NCBI RefSeq assembly: GCF_009793335.1 | Contig: NZ_WING01000001.1 | Coordinates: 2,232,001-2,296,000, forward strand | DNA length: 64,000 bases | Direction of reading: 5' to 3' | Origin: Actinomadura sp. J1-007 | GTDB lineage: Bacteria > Actinomycetota > Actinomycetes > Streptosporangiales > Streptosporangiaceae | In this document: one piece after another, positions 34,297-43,158 of the stretch | Numbering within the stretch: position 1 is the stretch's first letter | How the letters are laid out: the number at the start of each line of letters is the position of its first letter | Notes under the pieces: model-generated | Told to the model about the DNA's origin: nothing | Databases searched by the model: none | What the model saw: the letters and a program-made list of their open reading frames with translations, nothing else | Translations under genes and position numbers: made by a program

Positions 34297-34659
34297 ACGG
34301 CCCTCCCCTGACTCGCAATGACTCTGCGTAGCGATAAGACTTCACTATGAGATCAAAGAACCCTCGCGAGTACTGGCGGCTTGGCGAGAAAGCATGAAAA
34401 ACCCGCGACTGCGAGGCCGCGCCCTCCAGAGGGTTGACCGGACCGCGAGAAAACCATTGGCGATCGAGCGGACGGCCTCGCTACCGTGGATGATGTCCGT
34501 TCCACACGTCTTGGGCTGTTGTGCCCTAGAAAGCGGTTGATGTATGCCCCGGTAAGCGCCGAGCGCGCTTAGCCACTTTTCCGGGCGAATCCTGCCTTCT
34601 CAGGCGACGCCGCTCGGCGCTCCCTTGCCGTTCCCACGAACTTCGCAAGGAGTACCAAG

Positions 34660-34974
34660 GTGTCCAGCATCCTGGAGACGTTCGACTGCGTACGCTGCGG
34701 CCTTTCCGTATCGACGCGCGGACCTTCCGACATCCGGCGCAACCACTGCCCCAGCTGCCTGTACTCGCTCCACGACTGCGGAGCGCGCATGGCCCCGATC
34801 TCCATCGCGGTCCTGCGCAACGGCGACTGGATGGTCATCCACCGATGCACCGGCTGCGCCGAACTCACGTCCAACCCGATCTGCGGAGACGACAACCAAC
34901 TCATCCTCATGCGCATGGCCGTACGGCCGCTGGCGCAACCCCCGTTCCCTCTGGAGCCGTTCGGTGACCTCTGA
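34660..34974 (+). CDS. RNHCP domain protein 1
   Basis: A 104-residue protein with the RNHCP domain: CVRCG, then RRNHCPSCLYSLH, and later HRCTGCAEL with DDN at the end. The three cysteine pairs suggest a treble-clef/zinc-ribbon fold that could bind nucleic acid; function is unknown in the family. The GTG start at 34660 has an AAGGAG site 8 bases upstream. It overlaps the next gene, a paralogue, by 11 bases. Confidence 0.85.
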   Translation: MSSILETFDCVRCGLSVSTRGPSDIRRNHCPSCLYSLHDCGARMAPISIAVLRNGDWMVIHRCTGCAELTSNPICGDDNQLILMRMAVRPLAQPPFPLEPFGDL

Positions 34975-35296
34975 CTCGTTCCGCTGCGCGGGCTGCCGTC
35001 TGGACGTCCCGCTGGCGGCCCCGGGCACGGCCCACCGCAACCACTGCCCGACGTGTCTCACCAGTCGCCACCTCGACGTCCGCCCCGGCGACCGCCGGGC
35101 CGACTGCGGCGGCCGGATGACACCGCTCACCATCTCGGTGCGCTCGGACGGCGAGTGGCAGATCATCCATCACTGCCTGTCCTGCGGAACGCTCAGCGCC
35201 AACCGCATCGCGGGCGACGACAACGCCCTCTCCCTCCTGCGCCTGGCCGTGCGCCCCCTGCCGGCCCTGCGCACGGGAGCCCTACTAGCCCTCTGA
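34964..35296 (+). CDS. RNHCP domain protein 2 (tandem paralogue)
   Basis: A 110-residue second copy of the family: CAGCRLDVP, HRNHCPTCLTSRH, HHCLSCGTL and GDDN. It matches copy 1 along its length but differs at many positions, so the duplication is old. The GTG start at 34964 lies inside the end of copy 1, implying coupled translation. A strong hairpin follows at 35302-35328. Confidence 0.8.
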   Translation: MTSDSFRCAGCRLDVPLAAPGTAHRNHCPTCLTSRHLDVRPGDRRADCGGRMTPLTISVRSDGEWQIIHHCLSCGTLSANRIAGDDNALSLLRLAVRPLPALRTGALLAL

Positions 35297-35301
35297 CCAC
35301 C

Positions 35302-35328
35302 GCGGGGAGCCCCTCCGGGGCTCCCCGC
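35302..35328 (+). terminator. Terminator after the RNHCP pair
   Basis: A perfect 12-bp stem (GCGGGGAGCCCC) with a 3-base loop, 5 bases past the stop codon. It has no T tail. Confidence 0.75.
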
Positions 35329-35377
35329 AAAACCCCTACCGCACCCTCCCGCCTCCGGCGGTATTGTGATCCCGCAC

Positions 35378-35454
35378 GCCCCTGTAGCTCAGTTGGCCAG
35401 AGCAGCCGCCTTGTAAGCGGCAGGTCGCCGGTTCGAACCCGGCCGGGGGCTCCA
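35378..35454 (+). tRNA. tRNA-Thr (anticodon TGT), CCA encoded
   Basis: A full cloverleaf: acceptor GCCCCTG/CGGGGGC (one G-U), D-loop AGCTCAGTTGG, anticodon stem CCGCC/GGCGG around TTGTAAG (anticodon TGT), T-arm GGTTCGAACC, discriminator T and encoded CCA. The 3' half also codes, on the other strand, for the last residues of the recombinase, marking this tRNA as the likely integration site of the island. Confidence 0.96.
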
Positions 35455-36627
35455 AGAACAAGGGTGACCTGAAGCGACGCTCGCAACGGCGTCGCGCCCG
35501 ATCGTCACTCGTACCGTGGCCTGGTGACGCGCGTGGTCGTACCGCACCTGAAGCTGGAACGCGTCGTACAATCGCTGCTGCAATTCCTCGGGAAGCTCTC
35601 CCCAACGAACCGACATCTGAGGTATCTCCTCCAGGAGTGACTCATCGTTGCCCTGTATTTCGCCGCGGGGTCGAGTACGCGCGAGCTGTTCCTGGGCCTC
35701 TCGACGCTCTTTGGCCAGTTCGGCGAACCGCCTCTGCAGCGCTCCCCGAAGCTCACGGTCGGCGTCGGCGTCGCCGGTGGGTTCGAGGTCTTCTAGCTGG
35801 GCGAGCACGTTGTCCTGGCGCCGCTGCAGATCATGAGCTCTCGCGGCGAGCTTGGCCGTGCGCGCCTCGGCCGGCGAAGCCTGGCCGCCCGCCGCCCCCT
35901 TGGCCAGCGTCGCCCGCAGATGCTCCTGTCGGTGCGGCCCGAAGATCCGTTCGGCGAAGAACGTGTGAACGGCCTGCACCAATGCGTCCTGGCGCACCCA
36001 CACCGACTTGGGGTGGGCGTCGTACCAGGCCGAACGCCCCTGATGATGCTGCCCCGGCGGTTCACACACGTGGTAACCGATTCCCTTGCGGACCTTGCCG
36101 CGCATCCGGTGCGCACACGCCTGACACACCACATACGAGCGCAGCAGATAGCTGCGCCCGGTCTGCGGATGGCAGTTGCGGCCCGGCAGGGCACGCGACC
36201 CCTGACGCTGCCGTCCCAAGGGCGAGGCGGCCTCGAACAGTTCCTTGGTGACCAGCGGCTCGTGGCGGGGCTGGGTGGACCACACCCATTCGCTCATCGG
36301 GTTGTAGGCGCCGCCGCTCTTGGTCGCGCGCCGATTCCACACCATGTGCCCGGTGTACTTGGGGTTGATCAATATCCCCCGCACCGCCGAGCCGCTCCAG
36401 CGCCCGAGCGCACGCTGCGGGTTCGGCGGCCGCGGCGGCGGGTTCTGCTCCAGGTCGAGGTTGAGGATCTCGGCGATGGAGTCGTACCCCAACCGGTCCA
36501 GCGCGCGAATGTTGAAGATCTTGGTGGCCACCGGGCCGGTCGCCGGACCGGTGACCAGGCGGGTCTTGGTCTTGCCCTCAGCACGCTTGGCGGGCACCGG
36601 ATGCGGATGCTTCGTGTCGTACAACCG
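35389..36627 (-). pseudogene. Large serine recombinase, N-terminal catalytic domain missing
   Basis: About 410 residues match the non-catalytic part of actinobacterial large serine integrases: recombinase domain (HPHPVPAKRAEGKTKTRLV, then RGILINPKYTGHMVWNRR), zinc ribbon (CQACAHRMRGK...YHVC) and a coiled coil (ELAKERREAQEQLARTR). The roughly 160-residue resolvase domain with the catalytic serine is absent. Homology stops near 36627, exactly where an IS4 relic begins on the other strand, so an insertion or deletion removed it. The 3' end runs into the tRNA-Thr gene, giving the SPRPGSNRRPAAYKAAALAN tail typical of integrases fused to a tRNA attachment site. It cannot catalyse recombination as it stands. 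Confidence 0.85.
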
Positions 36628-36628
36628 G

Positions 36629-37316
36629 GTGCTGCCAGTGCTGCGGCGGCTGCCCGATGGGTCCTGGCTATCACGCATCCACGCCGGCACCGACCACGAA
36701 CACCGGTTCCCGGTGGCCGTGCGGGTGATCGCCTACCGGTTGCCTGGCGTGCCCGACGCCGAACCGGCCGGATATCGGCTGGTCACCGATCTGCTGGACG
36801 CCCAGCGTTACCCGGCCGGTGAGCCGGCGGAGCTGTATCGGCAGCGGTGGGAGATCGAATCGGTGCTGGGCGAGATCAAGACCCGCCAGCGCGGCACCGC
36901 AGTGGTGCTGGCCAGCAAGACCCCCGACGGAGCGCTGCAGCAGATCTGGGCGCACCTGCTGGTGCACCACGCGCTGCGCGTGCTGATGTGCCGCACCGCC
37001 GCGGCCGCCGGCGACCTCGGTCCCGACCGGGTGTCGTTCACCGACACCCTGCGCGCCGCACGGCGCAGCGTCACCCCCGGGACCCTTTCCCCCTGAGCTG
37101 CTGATCAGCGCCCTGGCCCGGCTCCGCGACGATCTCCTGGCCCATCTGCTGCCGCCACGGCGGCTGCGCAGCCAACCCCGCGTCGTCAAACGCAAGATGT
37201 CCAACTACCGGCTCAAACGCGCCCACCACCGCAACCGGCCCCAACCCAGACCTGGCCTACACCCCCATAATCCACCCACCATGACAACCACCCAAAGGCA
37301 ACGGCATTGGCCCTAG
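36629..37316 (+). mobile_element. IS4-family transposase relic (C-terminal part)
   Basis: The plus strand reads LRRLPDGSWLSRI, AYRLPGVPDAEPAGYRLVTD, YRQRWEIESVLGEIKTRQRG (the conserved Y-R-E region with the last catalytic Glu) and LVHHALRVLMCRTAAAAG. The frame shifts at about 37095 (one extra C) into LISALARLRDDLLAHLL and RVVKRKMSNYRLKRAHHRN, the usual C-terminus of actinobacterial IS4 transposases. The N-terminal half is missing. The 5' border coincides with the break in the recombinase gene. The right border is near CCCTAGGGCGTG at 37311-37322. Confidence 0.8.
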
Positions 37317-37773
37317 GGCGTGCTTCGGACGTGCGGGTTGGCGTGGGCGGTGGTTGATGGCGGCGATGTAGTACGTGGCCGGTGGGCCCGGACGTCCACA
37401 GGGCGGCCATCGGGGTCGCGCACCGTCATCGTCCATTGGGTGGGGAGTGTGTCGATCTGTCCGACCGGCCACCCGGCGACCTTGATCCGTTCGCGAAGGT
37501 CACACAGCTGCGCGTGGGTGCCGACACGCAGTCCCCAGCCCGCCCGGCCCAAAGGGTCGGGATCAGTGGTGGGGGCGGGGTGGCGGTTTCGACGATCATC
37601 AGGTGGTCGGCCCCGCCGACATCGATGACCGCGATCCGAGGATCAGCGGGGGTCGCGGCGCGCTCGAACGCGAGCGTGGCTCCGAGCAGCTCCGTGTAGT
37701 ACGTCACGAGCCGGTCGAGGTCGGTCGTGGATAGCGTCAGATGGTTGATTCCGTGCAGTTCGAGCATGGTCAT
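37313..37773 (-). CDS. VOC (glyoxalase-like) family protein, frameshifted
   Basis: About 150 residues. The first half, LELHGINHLTLSTTDLDRLV, YYTELLGATLAF and ADHLMIVETATP, is a VOC beta-alpha-beta module with metal-ligand His. The second half, GRAGWGLRVGTHAQLCDLRE and TMTVRDPDGRPVDVRAH, lies in the next frame. One base added in the G run at about 37558-37561 joins them. The final 20 residues run to a stop inside CTAGGGCGTG, a possible transposon end, so the C-terminus may be altered. Metabolic role unknown. An intact gene with an indel or a decaying gene are both possible. Confidence 0.6.
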
Positions 37774-37831
37774 CCGAGCGTAGTGCAGCCGCTTGACGTG
37801 GGAATCGCCCTCCGCCGCCGCCACACGGCTC

Positions 37832-38038
37832 TAGGGCCTGTCCGGTGGTTGTTGGTGTTTGGCTGAGGTCGATCATCGGGCTGGGGTGCGATGTCGTGTG
37901 TGGTGCGTCGTCATGAGCTGTCCGATGCCGCGTGGGCTCGGATCGAGCCGTTGCTGCCCGCTCAGCCTGCCCGGGGCGGCCGGTGGGCAGATCACCGGAC
38001 GGTGCTGAACGGGATGTTATGGAAGTCGGCGACCGGGG
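37832..38038 (+). mobile_element. IS5-family element relic, left end and transposase N-terminus
   Basis: It begins with the terminal inverted repeat TAGGGCCTGTCCGG (37832-37845), nearly identical to the ends of the MITE at 63754-63849. A transposase frame starts at 37891 with RRHELSDAAWARIEPLLPAQ and GGRWADHRTVLNGMLWKSATG, the IS5 DUF4096 region. It stops abruptly at about 38038, where Tn3-family sequence takes over. Confidence 0.8.
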
Positions 38039-38363
38039 CGATTGCCGCCTACGGCCGCCCTGCACATCCTCAATTGCATCGACGTCGACGAGACTTACCG
38101 GCGCGATATCAAGCACATCCGCAACCTGCAGGAAGGTCGCCACCCCCTGGCCACGGCCGCCACGGGCGAGCCATACCACCGGTACGAACGCGGCCTTAAG
38201 AATTCCCGGTCCGCGACGAGGACTTGGCCCGGCTAAGCCCGCTCGTGCGCAAGCACCTCGGCATGCACGGCGCCTACAACACTTCCTGCTGCCCGACCTG
38301 GCCTCCGACATCATCCGCGAGCTGCGCGATTTCGACGCATCCGACGACGAAGATGAGAGCTGA
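38039..38363 (+). mobile_element. Tn3-family transposase (TnpA) C-terminal relic
   Basis: Pieces of the TnpA C-terminus appear in three frames: IAAYGR, then ALHILNCIDVDETYRRDIKH with IRNLQEGRHPLA, then RDEDLARLSPLVRKHLGMHG, then FLLPDLASDIIRELRDFDAS ending DDEDES and a stop at 38363. Several indels and at least one larger deletion separate them, so this is dead DNA. It has truncated the IS5 relic upstream. Confidence 0.8.
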
Positions 38364-38389
38364 CGACCTTGTCCCCTTTCGAAGGAAAC

Positions 38390-38581
38390 ATGATCGTGAC
38401 TGCGCTCAGGCGACCCGACCGGCTATCGGCCGCCGCCCGGCGATCGGGTGTCGACTGCGTGGGCAGGAACGGCTGGGCCGTGGTCGCTTTACCCGATCAC
38501 AACAGCCGGGGGTTCGGTGAAAGGCAATTTCCCATGTTGACGACGGCACCCGTAGCTGGGCGTTCGAGGGGGCGGCAATGA
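38390..38581 (+). CDS. Possible small protein upstream of the TRADDas-like gene
   Basis: A 63-codon frame with a good site (AAGGA, 4 bases before ATG at 38390). Its TGA overlaps the ATG of the next gene (ATGA). The product (MIVTALRRPDRLSAAARRSG at the start) is basic with no recognised domain. The stop-start overlap and ribosome site are the only support; it may be chance. Confidence 0.3.
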   Translation: MIVTALRRPDRLSAAARRSGVDCVGRNGWAVVALPDHNSRGFGERQFPMLTTAPVAGRSRGRQ

Positions 38582-39321
38582 CAGGACAGCGGGTCGAGTT
38601 GTTCTCTCGGGTCGATGGCACTGCGGGCACGGGCGCTCTCGTGGCCGCCATCTTGGTGATCTTGGTGGCGGCGCTCGCCGCGGTGTTCATCGGTCGGGCC
38701 CAGGATCGACAGCTCCGGGAGGAAGCCGGGCACGCTGAGCAGGTGTTCGCGCGCGTCCGCCATGATCCAGACGATGGGGAGATCCGGCTGCCCGCCCGGC
38801 GCAAGGCCCGGGGCGACGCGGAGCCGGAGATCATGCAGACCGAGGGGATAGCCGCGGTCTCGCGGACCACGTCGCAGGAGGCGCAGATCTACCTCCAGCA
38901 CCACCGGATCGCGCTCAAGCACCACTCCGCGTACCAGCGGGCATCGCTGTGGTCGGGCCTGATGGGGTTCTCGGTCGTACTCGTCGGCGCGGCACTCACC
39001 TATGTCGCCGGACTCGATGTCGGCGTGGTGACGGCACTGGCAGGTGTCATCCCGGCCGCCGCAGGACGGCTGCTGTTCCGCCAGTCGAACATCATCGGTG
39101 ACCGTGCGGCGGACAACCTGCGTGGGCTGGAAGATAGCGTGCGGCGGTTCAACGCGCTGCAGGGGGCGCTGGCGGCGACCGCCGAGATCGGCGACCGGCA
39201 GACCCGTAACCGCATGTACGAGGTGATCGGCATGCACATGCTCTTCCCGGCCGACGAACTGGAGACCTTGCTGCAGAACGTGGCGAAGGCCTTCGAGAAC
39301 GACAAGAAGAGCGAGAACTGA
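38578..39321 (+). CDS. TRADD-N-associated-type (TRADDas) membrane protein
   Basis: A 247-residue protein, start at 38578 with a GAGGGGG site. TM1 is at residues 19-39 (GALVAAILVILVAALAAVFI). A charged linker of about 80 residues follows, then a helix YLQHHRIALKHHSAYQRASL leading into a tight TM pair (123-143 and 147-163: SGLMGFSVVLVGAALTYVAG, then VVTALAGVIPAAAGRLLFRQ). The C-terminal helical part (FRQSNIIGDRAADNLRGLED on) is cytosolic. The YxxHHxxAL...S.W..L.GF..V..G pattern with LFFRQS-like end resembles the two-helix domain found next to TRADD-N domains in predicted bacterial conflict systems. That assignment is by eye. It is convergent, 2 bases from the metallopeptidase-TPR gene. Intact while all around is decayed. 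Confidence 0.72.
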   Translation: MTGQRVELFSRVDGTAGTGALVAAILVILVAALAAVFIGRAQDRQLREEAGHAEQVFARVRHDPDDGEIRLPARRKARGDAEPEIMQTEGIAAVSRTTSQEAQIYLQHHRIALKHHSAYQRASLWSGLMGFSVVLVGAALTYVAGLDVGVVTALAGVIPAAAGRLLFRQSNIIGDRAADNLRGLEDSVRRFNALQGALAATAEIGDRQTRNRMYEVIGMHMLFPADELETLLQNVAKAFENDKKSEN

Positions 39322-39323
39322 CC

Positions 39324-41360
39324 CTACCTCCCTCGCAATGTCCGTAGGTGCTGCTCGGCGATAGCGCGGTTATTCGGCTCAATGGCGTGAAAATCCCGCG
39401 CGTACTCGAACAGCTTCGTGGCCTGCGCGAACTGCCCGCGCGCCTGGAGCGCGCTACCCATGTTGAGGGCTGCGTGTGCGACCACGGTGGGAAAAAGGTC
39501 GAGTTCGGTGTCACGTTCGGCCCAGATCTTCCGGTACCACCGCAGCGCCGTTTCGACGTCGTGCCGCTTGTGCGCCATTTCGCCGAGCCAGAACATCGCC
39601 TGCAGCCGGATGCCAGGGGAGTGAGATGTGGTCGCGGCGGTGAGCGCGGTCTCGGCGCCGTTCGGGTCCTTCTTGTCGAACAACAGCAGGGCGAGTGAGA
39701 AACCGCACAGCGCGGCGAAGTCGCTGCCCGGCACGATCTCCAGGCACCGGCGGTAGACGGCGATCGCGCCCTGCTGGTCGCCGAGGCGTTCGCGGCACTG
39801 CCCGAGCAGGTGGTACAGCGGGACCGACTCGGTCGTCTCGCCGGAGTCCAGTATCTGCGTATAGATTCTCTCCGCCTCGGCGTACTCCTTCTTGTCGAAA
39901 TGCGCCCTCGCCCTTTTCTTTTGCCGCTCGAAATGGCGCCAAACCTCGGCCTCGTCGAGCTTTACTTCCTGCCCCTCCACCTTCTGCAACACCTCTTGCA
40001 GCTTGATGCGCGTGTCATCGTCATCGTCGATCATGGTGATGGTGTCGCGCCAGGAACTCGACTCACGCTTCGGCTCGCTCCACGGCCATCGGAAGCGGCG
40101 TGCCAGCCTCGTCGGCGCGACCGCCCCGGTCTTGTCGATGAGCTTGTCGAGGTCGCCCTTGATCTCGTCGAGCAGCATCTCGAACGCCCCCACCCAGGTG
40201 TGGGCGGTGAAGTTGCCGTGCTCCGACAAGTGGGCGTACAGCGCCTGGAACCTCTCCTTGTTAGAGGGGTGGCTCGAATGCTCGGACGCTTTCTTCCCGG
40301 CCATTCGAGCACGACGCCGGGTGGGCGCGCCTTGCGCGGCGACATCGATGCCGTGGCGGGCCAGTCGCTCCTCGATCACGTCGAGAAACTCGAAGTACAG
40401 CAGAGCCACGCACGGGGCGGCATGGGAGATGTCCTGCTTCACCTCCGGCGCGCCGCCGGGGAACAGGTCGTCCAGCATGGCCAGGCTCGGCTCGAGGTTC
40501 TTCCCGCTGGTGAACGCGCCGATCACTGAGTCCTGGCCCCAGGTGTCGGCCTCGAACTCCATCGCTCTGGAGCGATCTAGCAGGTAGTACGCCGCGTCGC
40601 GACCGACGGAGCGGAGTTCGTCGGCGTGGTTCAGCACCGCGTGTCCGTACTCGTGGCACAGCACGAAGGCCGACATGGTCCTGGTCAGCGGCATCTCCAG
40701 GAACCTCGCGATCGTGGGGATCTCCACGAGGACCTTGGACCTCGGCTTGCCGACGCCGAGGAACTCCAGGGCGGTGTCCACCGCCTGGACCCGCAGCGCC
40801 GACCGGGTCTTCTCGTCCTCGACAAATCTGCAAATCGCGCCCCCGCTCATCGAGCCTAGGCCCTGCAGCGGGAAGATGCTCCGATTCATCTTGAACAGAT
40901 AGCCGGCAAGGCCCTGGTGGAACACGATCGCCGGCACCGCAGAGTCCTTGAACCTAATGCATTCCGCGTTGGGCTCGTAGGTCTGCAAAATGCCGACCGG
41001 AATCTTCTCCAAGGCGCCACGCCATTGCGGCGGGGTCAGCCCGAGCGCAGCCTCTTTGAGGACGGCGGCAAGGCCGCCGGTTTCCGCACCCAGTTCCGCC
41101 AACCGCTGCCCGGTCCTCTTGACATCGACCTTCGACGCCTCTGCCAGCTTGTTCTCGGCGTTGCGCGGTGCGGGTGGCTCGTCGAACATCGACGACGAAC
41201 TCCTGATCGCCACAAAGTCGACCTTGCGCACGGTCTCGCCACACGTCGGACATGGGCGGCCGTGTAACTCGACGGCGACGTTCATCGTCGCCGCCGTGTC
41301 GACCAGCGGTCCTGCCCAGACGATGTGCTTGCACTCCAGGCGCCGGGCAAAAAATTGCAT
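39324..41360 (-). CDS. HEXXH zinc metallopeptidase with C-terminal TPRs
   Basis: A 678-residue protein with start at 41360 and a GGCGGAG site 8 bases upstream. The N-terminus has a possible zinc knuckle (C10, H12, and CPTCG at 37-41). The central domain carries FVLCHEYGHAVLNHADELR (H236-E237-x-x-H240) and a downstream MEFEADTWGQDSVIGAF (Glu 268/270, Asp 272), the gluzincin layout of M48-like peptidases. No membrane helix is visible, unlike HtpX-type M48. Residues about 480-678 form tetratricopeptide repeats (AHFDKKEYAEAERIYTQILD, LLGQCRERLGDQQGAIAVYR, ALNMGSALQARGQFAQATKL). Roles likely are TPR-mediated recognition and proteolysis. It ends 2 bases from the convergent TRADDas-like gene; both lie in a mobile-relic-rich island. 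Substrate and trigger are unknown. Confidence 0.78.
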   Translation of the reverse strand: MQFFARRLECKHIVWAGPLVDTAATMNVAVELHGRPCPTCGETVRKVDFVAIRSSSSMFDEPPAPRNAENKLAEASKVDVKRTGQRLAELGAETGGLAAVLKEAALGLTPPQWRGALEKIPVGILQTYEPNAECIRFKDSAVPAIVFHQGLAGYLFKMNRSIFPLQGLGSMSGGAICRFVEDEKTRSALRVQAVDTALEFLGVGKPRSKVLVEIPTIARFLEMPLTRTMSAFVLCHEYGHAVLNHADELRSVGRDAAYYLLDRSRAMEFEADTWGQDSVIGAFTSGKNLEPSLAMLDDLFPGGAPEVKQDISHAAPCVALLYFEFLDVIEERLARHGIDVAAQGAPTRRRARMAGKKASEHSSHPSNKERFQALYAHLSEHGNFTAHTWVGAFEMLLDEIKGDLDKLIDKTGAVAPTRLARRFRWPWSEPKRESSSWRDTITMIDDDDDTRIKLQEVLQKVEGQEVKLDEAEVWRHFERQKKRARAHFDKKEYAEAERIYTQILDSGETTESVPLYHLLGQCRERLGDQQGAIAVYRRCLEIVPGSDFAALCGFSLALLLFDKKDPNGAETALTAATTSHSPGIRLQAMFWLGEMAHKRHDVETALRWYRKIWAERDTELDLFPTVVAHAALNMGSALQARGQFAQATKLFEYARDFHAIEPNNRAIAEQHLRTLRGR

Positions 41361-41647
41361 CAGTCACGCTCCGCCGGGAGGGAAGTGACGGTTACCGAGG
41401 CGTCGGCCACTCTATAACACAATCTTGCACGCTATGCCGCAATACCGAGACGATCACCACGAGATCAACTGTTTGCGGGTTATCCCCGCGCATGGTCAGT
41501 CTGGCTGAGCCCGTACGCGTACTCCGCCAACCGCTCTCCCCTATCGGGCCCAAGTCATGCATGCTTCACCTGGGCGTCCGCAACGGCTGAGCAGGGAGGC
41601 GCCAGTGTCGACAATTCGATTGTCAACGGTCGCGCCGTGGCCGGTTG

Positions 41648-42180
41648 CGGCCTAGGGCGTGTTGTGTAAGTGATCGAGTGATGTGGCTTGCCTGGCGGGT
41701 CGGTGGCCGGTATGCGGAGAAGTTTCCGGTAGGTGGTTCTTCGACCAAGAAGACCAATGTTCCGGAGACCTCGCGGCCACCCTAGTGGTGAGGGGGCGGT
41801 TCGACCTGTCCGATGTGCAGTGGGCGGTGCTGGAGCCGCTACTGTCTGCGCGGAGGAAGGCGGGGCGGCCGCCGAAATGGACTAGGCGTCGGCTCAAGCC
41901 GCCTCTGGCGTGTGAGCAAGGGCAGCAGCCGCTGTCGCTGGTCATCACCGCCGGGCAACGAGGCGACGCCCGGTCACGGCCCGATCGGGTACGCGCCGAC
42001 AAGGCGTACTCCTCCCCCGCGCACTCGGCGGCGTGGCGGCCGTGGTGGTCGTCGGGGTCGAACGCGGGCGGGCGGCTGCCTCGGCGGCGTCGATGCCCGG
42101 CCTGGTCATCGGGCACCGGGATGGCCGCCGCGATACCGCGTCGCGTGTCGAGCCCACGCCGACCAAGACCGAGGCAGATG
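41648..42180 (+). mobile_element. IS5-family transposase relics, rearranged
   Basis: It begins with CCTAGGGCGTGTTGTGTAAG, a likely terminal repeat. The plus strand then carries RFDLSDVQWAVLEPLLSARR and KAGRPPKWTRRRL joined by an internal deletion to LACEQGQQPLSLVITAGQRG and RPDRVRADKAYSS. Beyond about 42020 the minus strand instead reads GSRPPAFDPDDHHGRHAAEC, the C-terminus of a similar transposase in inverted orientation. This is a scrambled, inactive relic. Confidence 0.7.
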
Positions 42181-42636
42181 GCCACAGACACCTTCTGCGC
42201 TCCGCAGTCCCGTGTTTGAGCAGGTGGCACGAGATGAGACGGCTAGGTTCAGGTACGAACGGGAAAACGGTCAGATCCAGTTCACAGGAGACTGACCTCC
42301 GTAACGACAAGGGCCCCGAGCTTGAAGCTCCAGGGCCTGTACGTCACCGTGGGGGTACGACTCTCGTCGCTACCCCACTGTGTCTCTGGTGTCCGGGTCC
42401 ACCGCCACCGCGGCGGCCCGGACGCGAGCGGCCGGCTCGGCGACCCCTTCGCCGGTACTCCGTCACCTCGGCATCTTGTCGGCCCCCCGGCTCGCGCCGT
42501 TCACGGCAGAGCGCACGCACCGGCCCGCGCCAGGCGGGGTCTTTCGGCGGAAGTGCTGCTCGCATTGCACGAGTTGGGCGGCATTACGCAGGACGGTGCG
42601 CTGCTCGGCCGCGGTCATGCCGTCGAGGATTGCCAC
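42181..42636. other. No gene seen
   Basis: A 456-base stretch between the IS5 relic and the aldehyde dehydrogenase fragment. It codes on the minus strand for a tail of about 57 residues (start VAILDGMTAAEQRTVLRNAA) fused to the fragment, but I recognise nothing in it. Confidence 0.4.
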
Positions 42637-43158
42637 GCCGAGTTCCAGGTGGGTGCGAGCGACGCGTTCGGCGGCGGCGCGGGCGACCTCGACGCCGGTC
42701 CTCGTCGAGCCGGTGATGGACACCATCGCGGCGGCGGGGTGCGCGACGACCGCGCGGCCGGTGTCGCGGTCGCCGCAGACGATGTTGAGGACGCCGGGCG
42801 GGAGGCACTCCGCGGCGAGTTCGCCGAACATCGCGGCGGTGACGGGGGTGTCGCCGGGTTTGAACACTACGGTGTTGCCTGCCGCGAGGGCGGGTCCGAG
42901 CTTCCAGGCGGCCATCAGCAGGGAGTAGTTCCAGGGGGCGACCTGGCCGATGACGCCGACCGGTTCGCGCCGCACATTGGACGTGTGGCCGGAGGCGTAC
43001 TCGGCTGCGGCGAGGCCCGGCAGCAGGCGGGCGGTTCCGGCGAAGAAGCGCAGGCAGTCGGCGGCGGCGAACACCTCCTCGGTGCGGGTGGCGGCGGTCG
43101 GCTTGCCGGTGTTACGGCATTCGGCGGCGACGAACGTGTCGGCTCGTCGCTCCCTCAC
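42637..43158 (-). pseudogene. Aldehyde dehydrogenase fragment
   Basis: About 174 residues match the middle N-terminal part of NAD-dependent aldehyde dehydrogenases: AECRNTGKP, VGVIGQVAPWNYSLLMAAWK (cofactor-binding PWN), LAAGNTVVFKPGDTPVTAAM, PPGVLNIVCG and VSITGSTRTGVEVARAAAER. Homology ends right at the THLELG segment; the catalytic cysteine half is absent and an unrelated tail follows. The first 60 residues are missing too. It is a doubly truncated remnant, probably of an aminobutyraldehyde/betaine-aldehyde type enzyme. Confidence 0.75.

Noticed and set aside
34346..34540. Two tiny frames (16 and 48 codons) before the RNHCP genes
   Set aside because: No ribosome sites or recognisable features; likely chance in a promoter region.
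37096..37316. A second independent gene after the IS4 frame
   Set aside because: The reading RVVKRKMSNYRLKRAHHRN is the known C-terminus of the same transposase after a frameshift.
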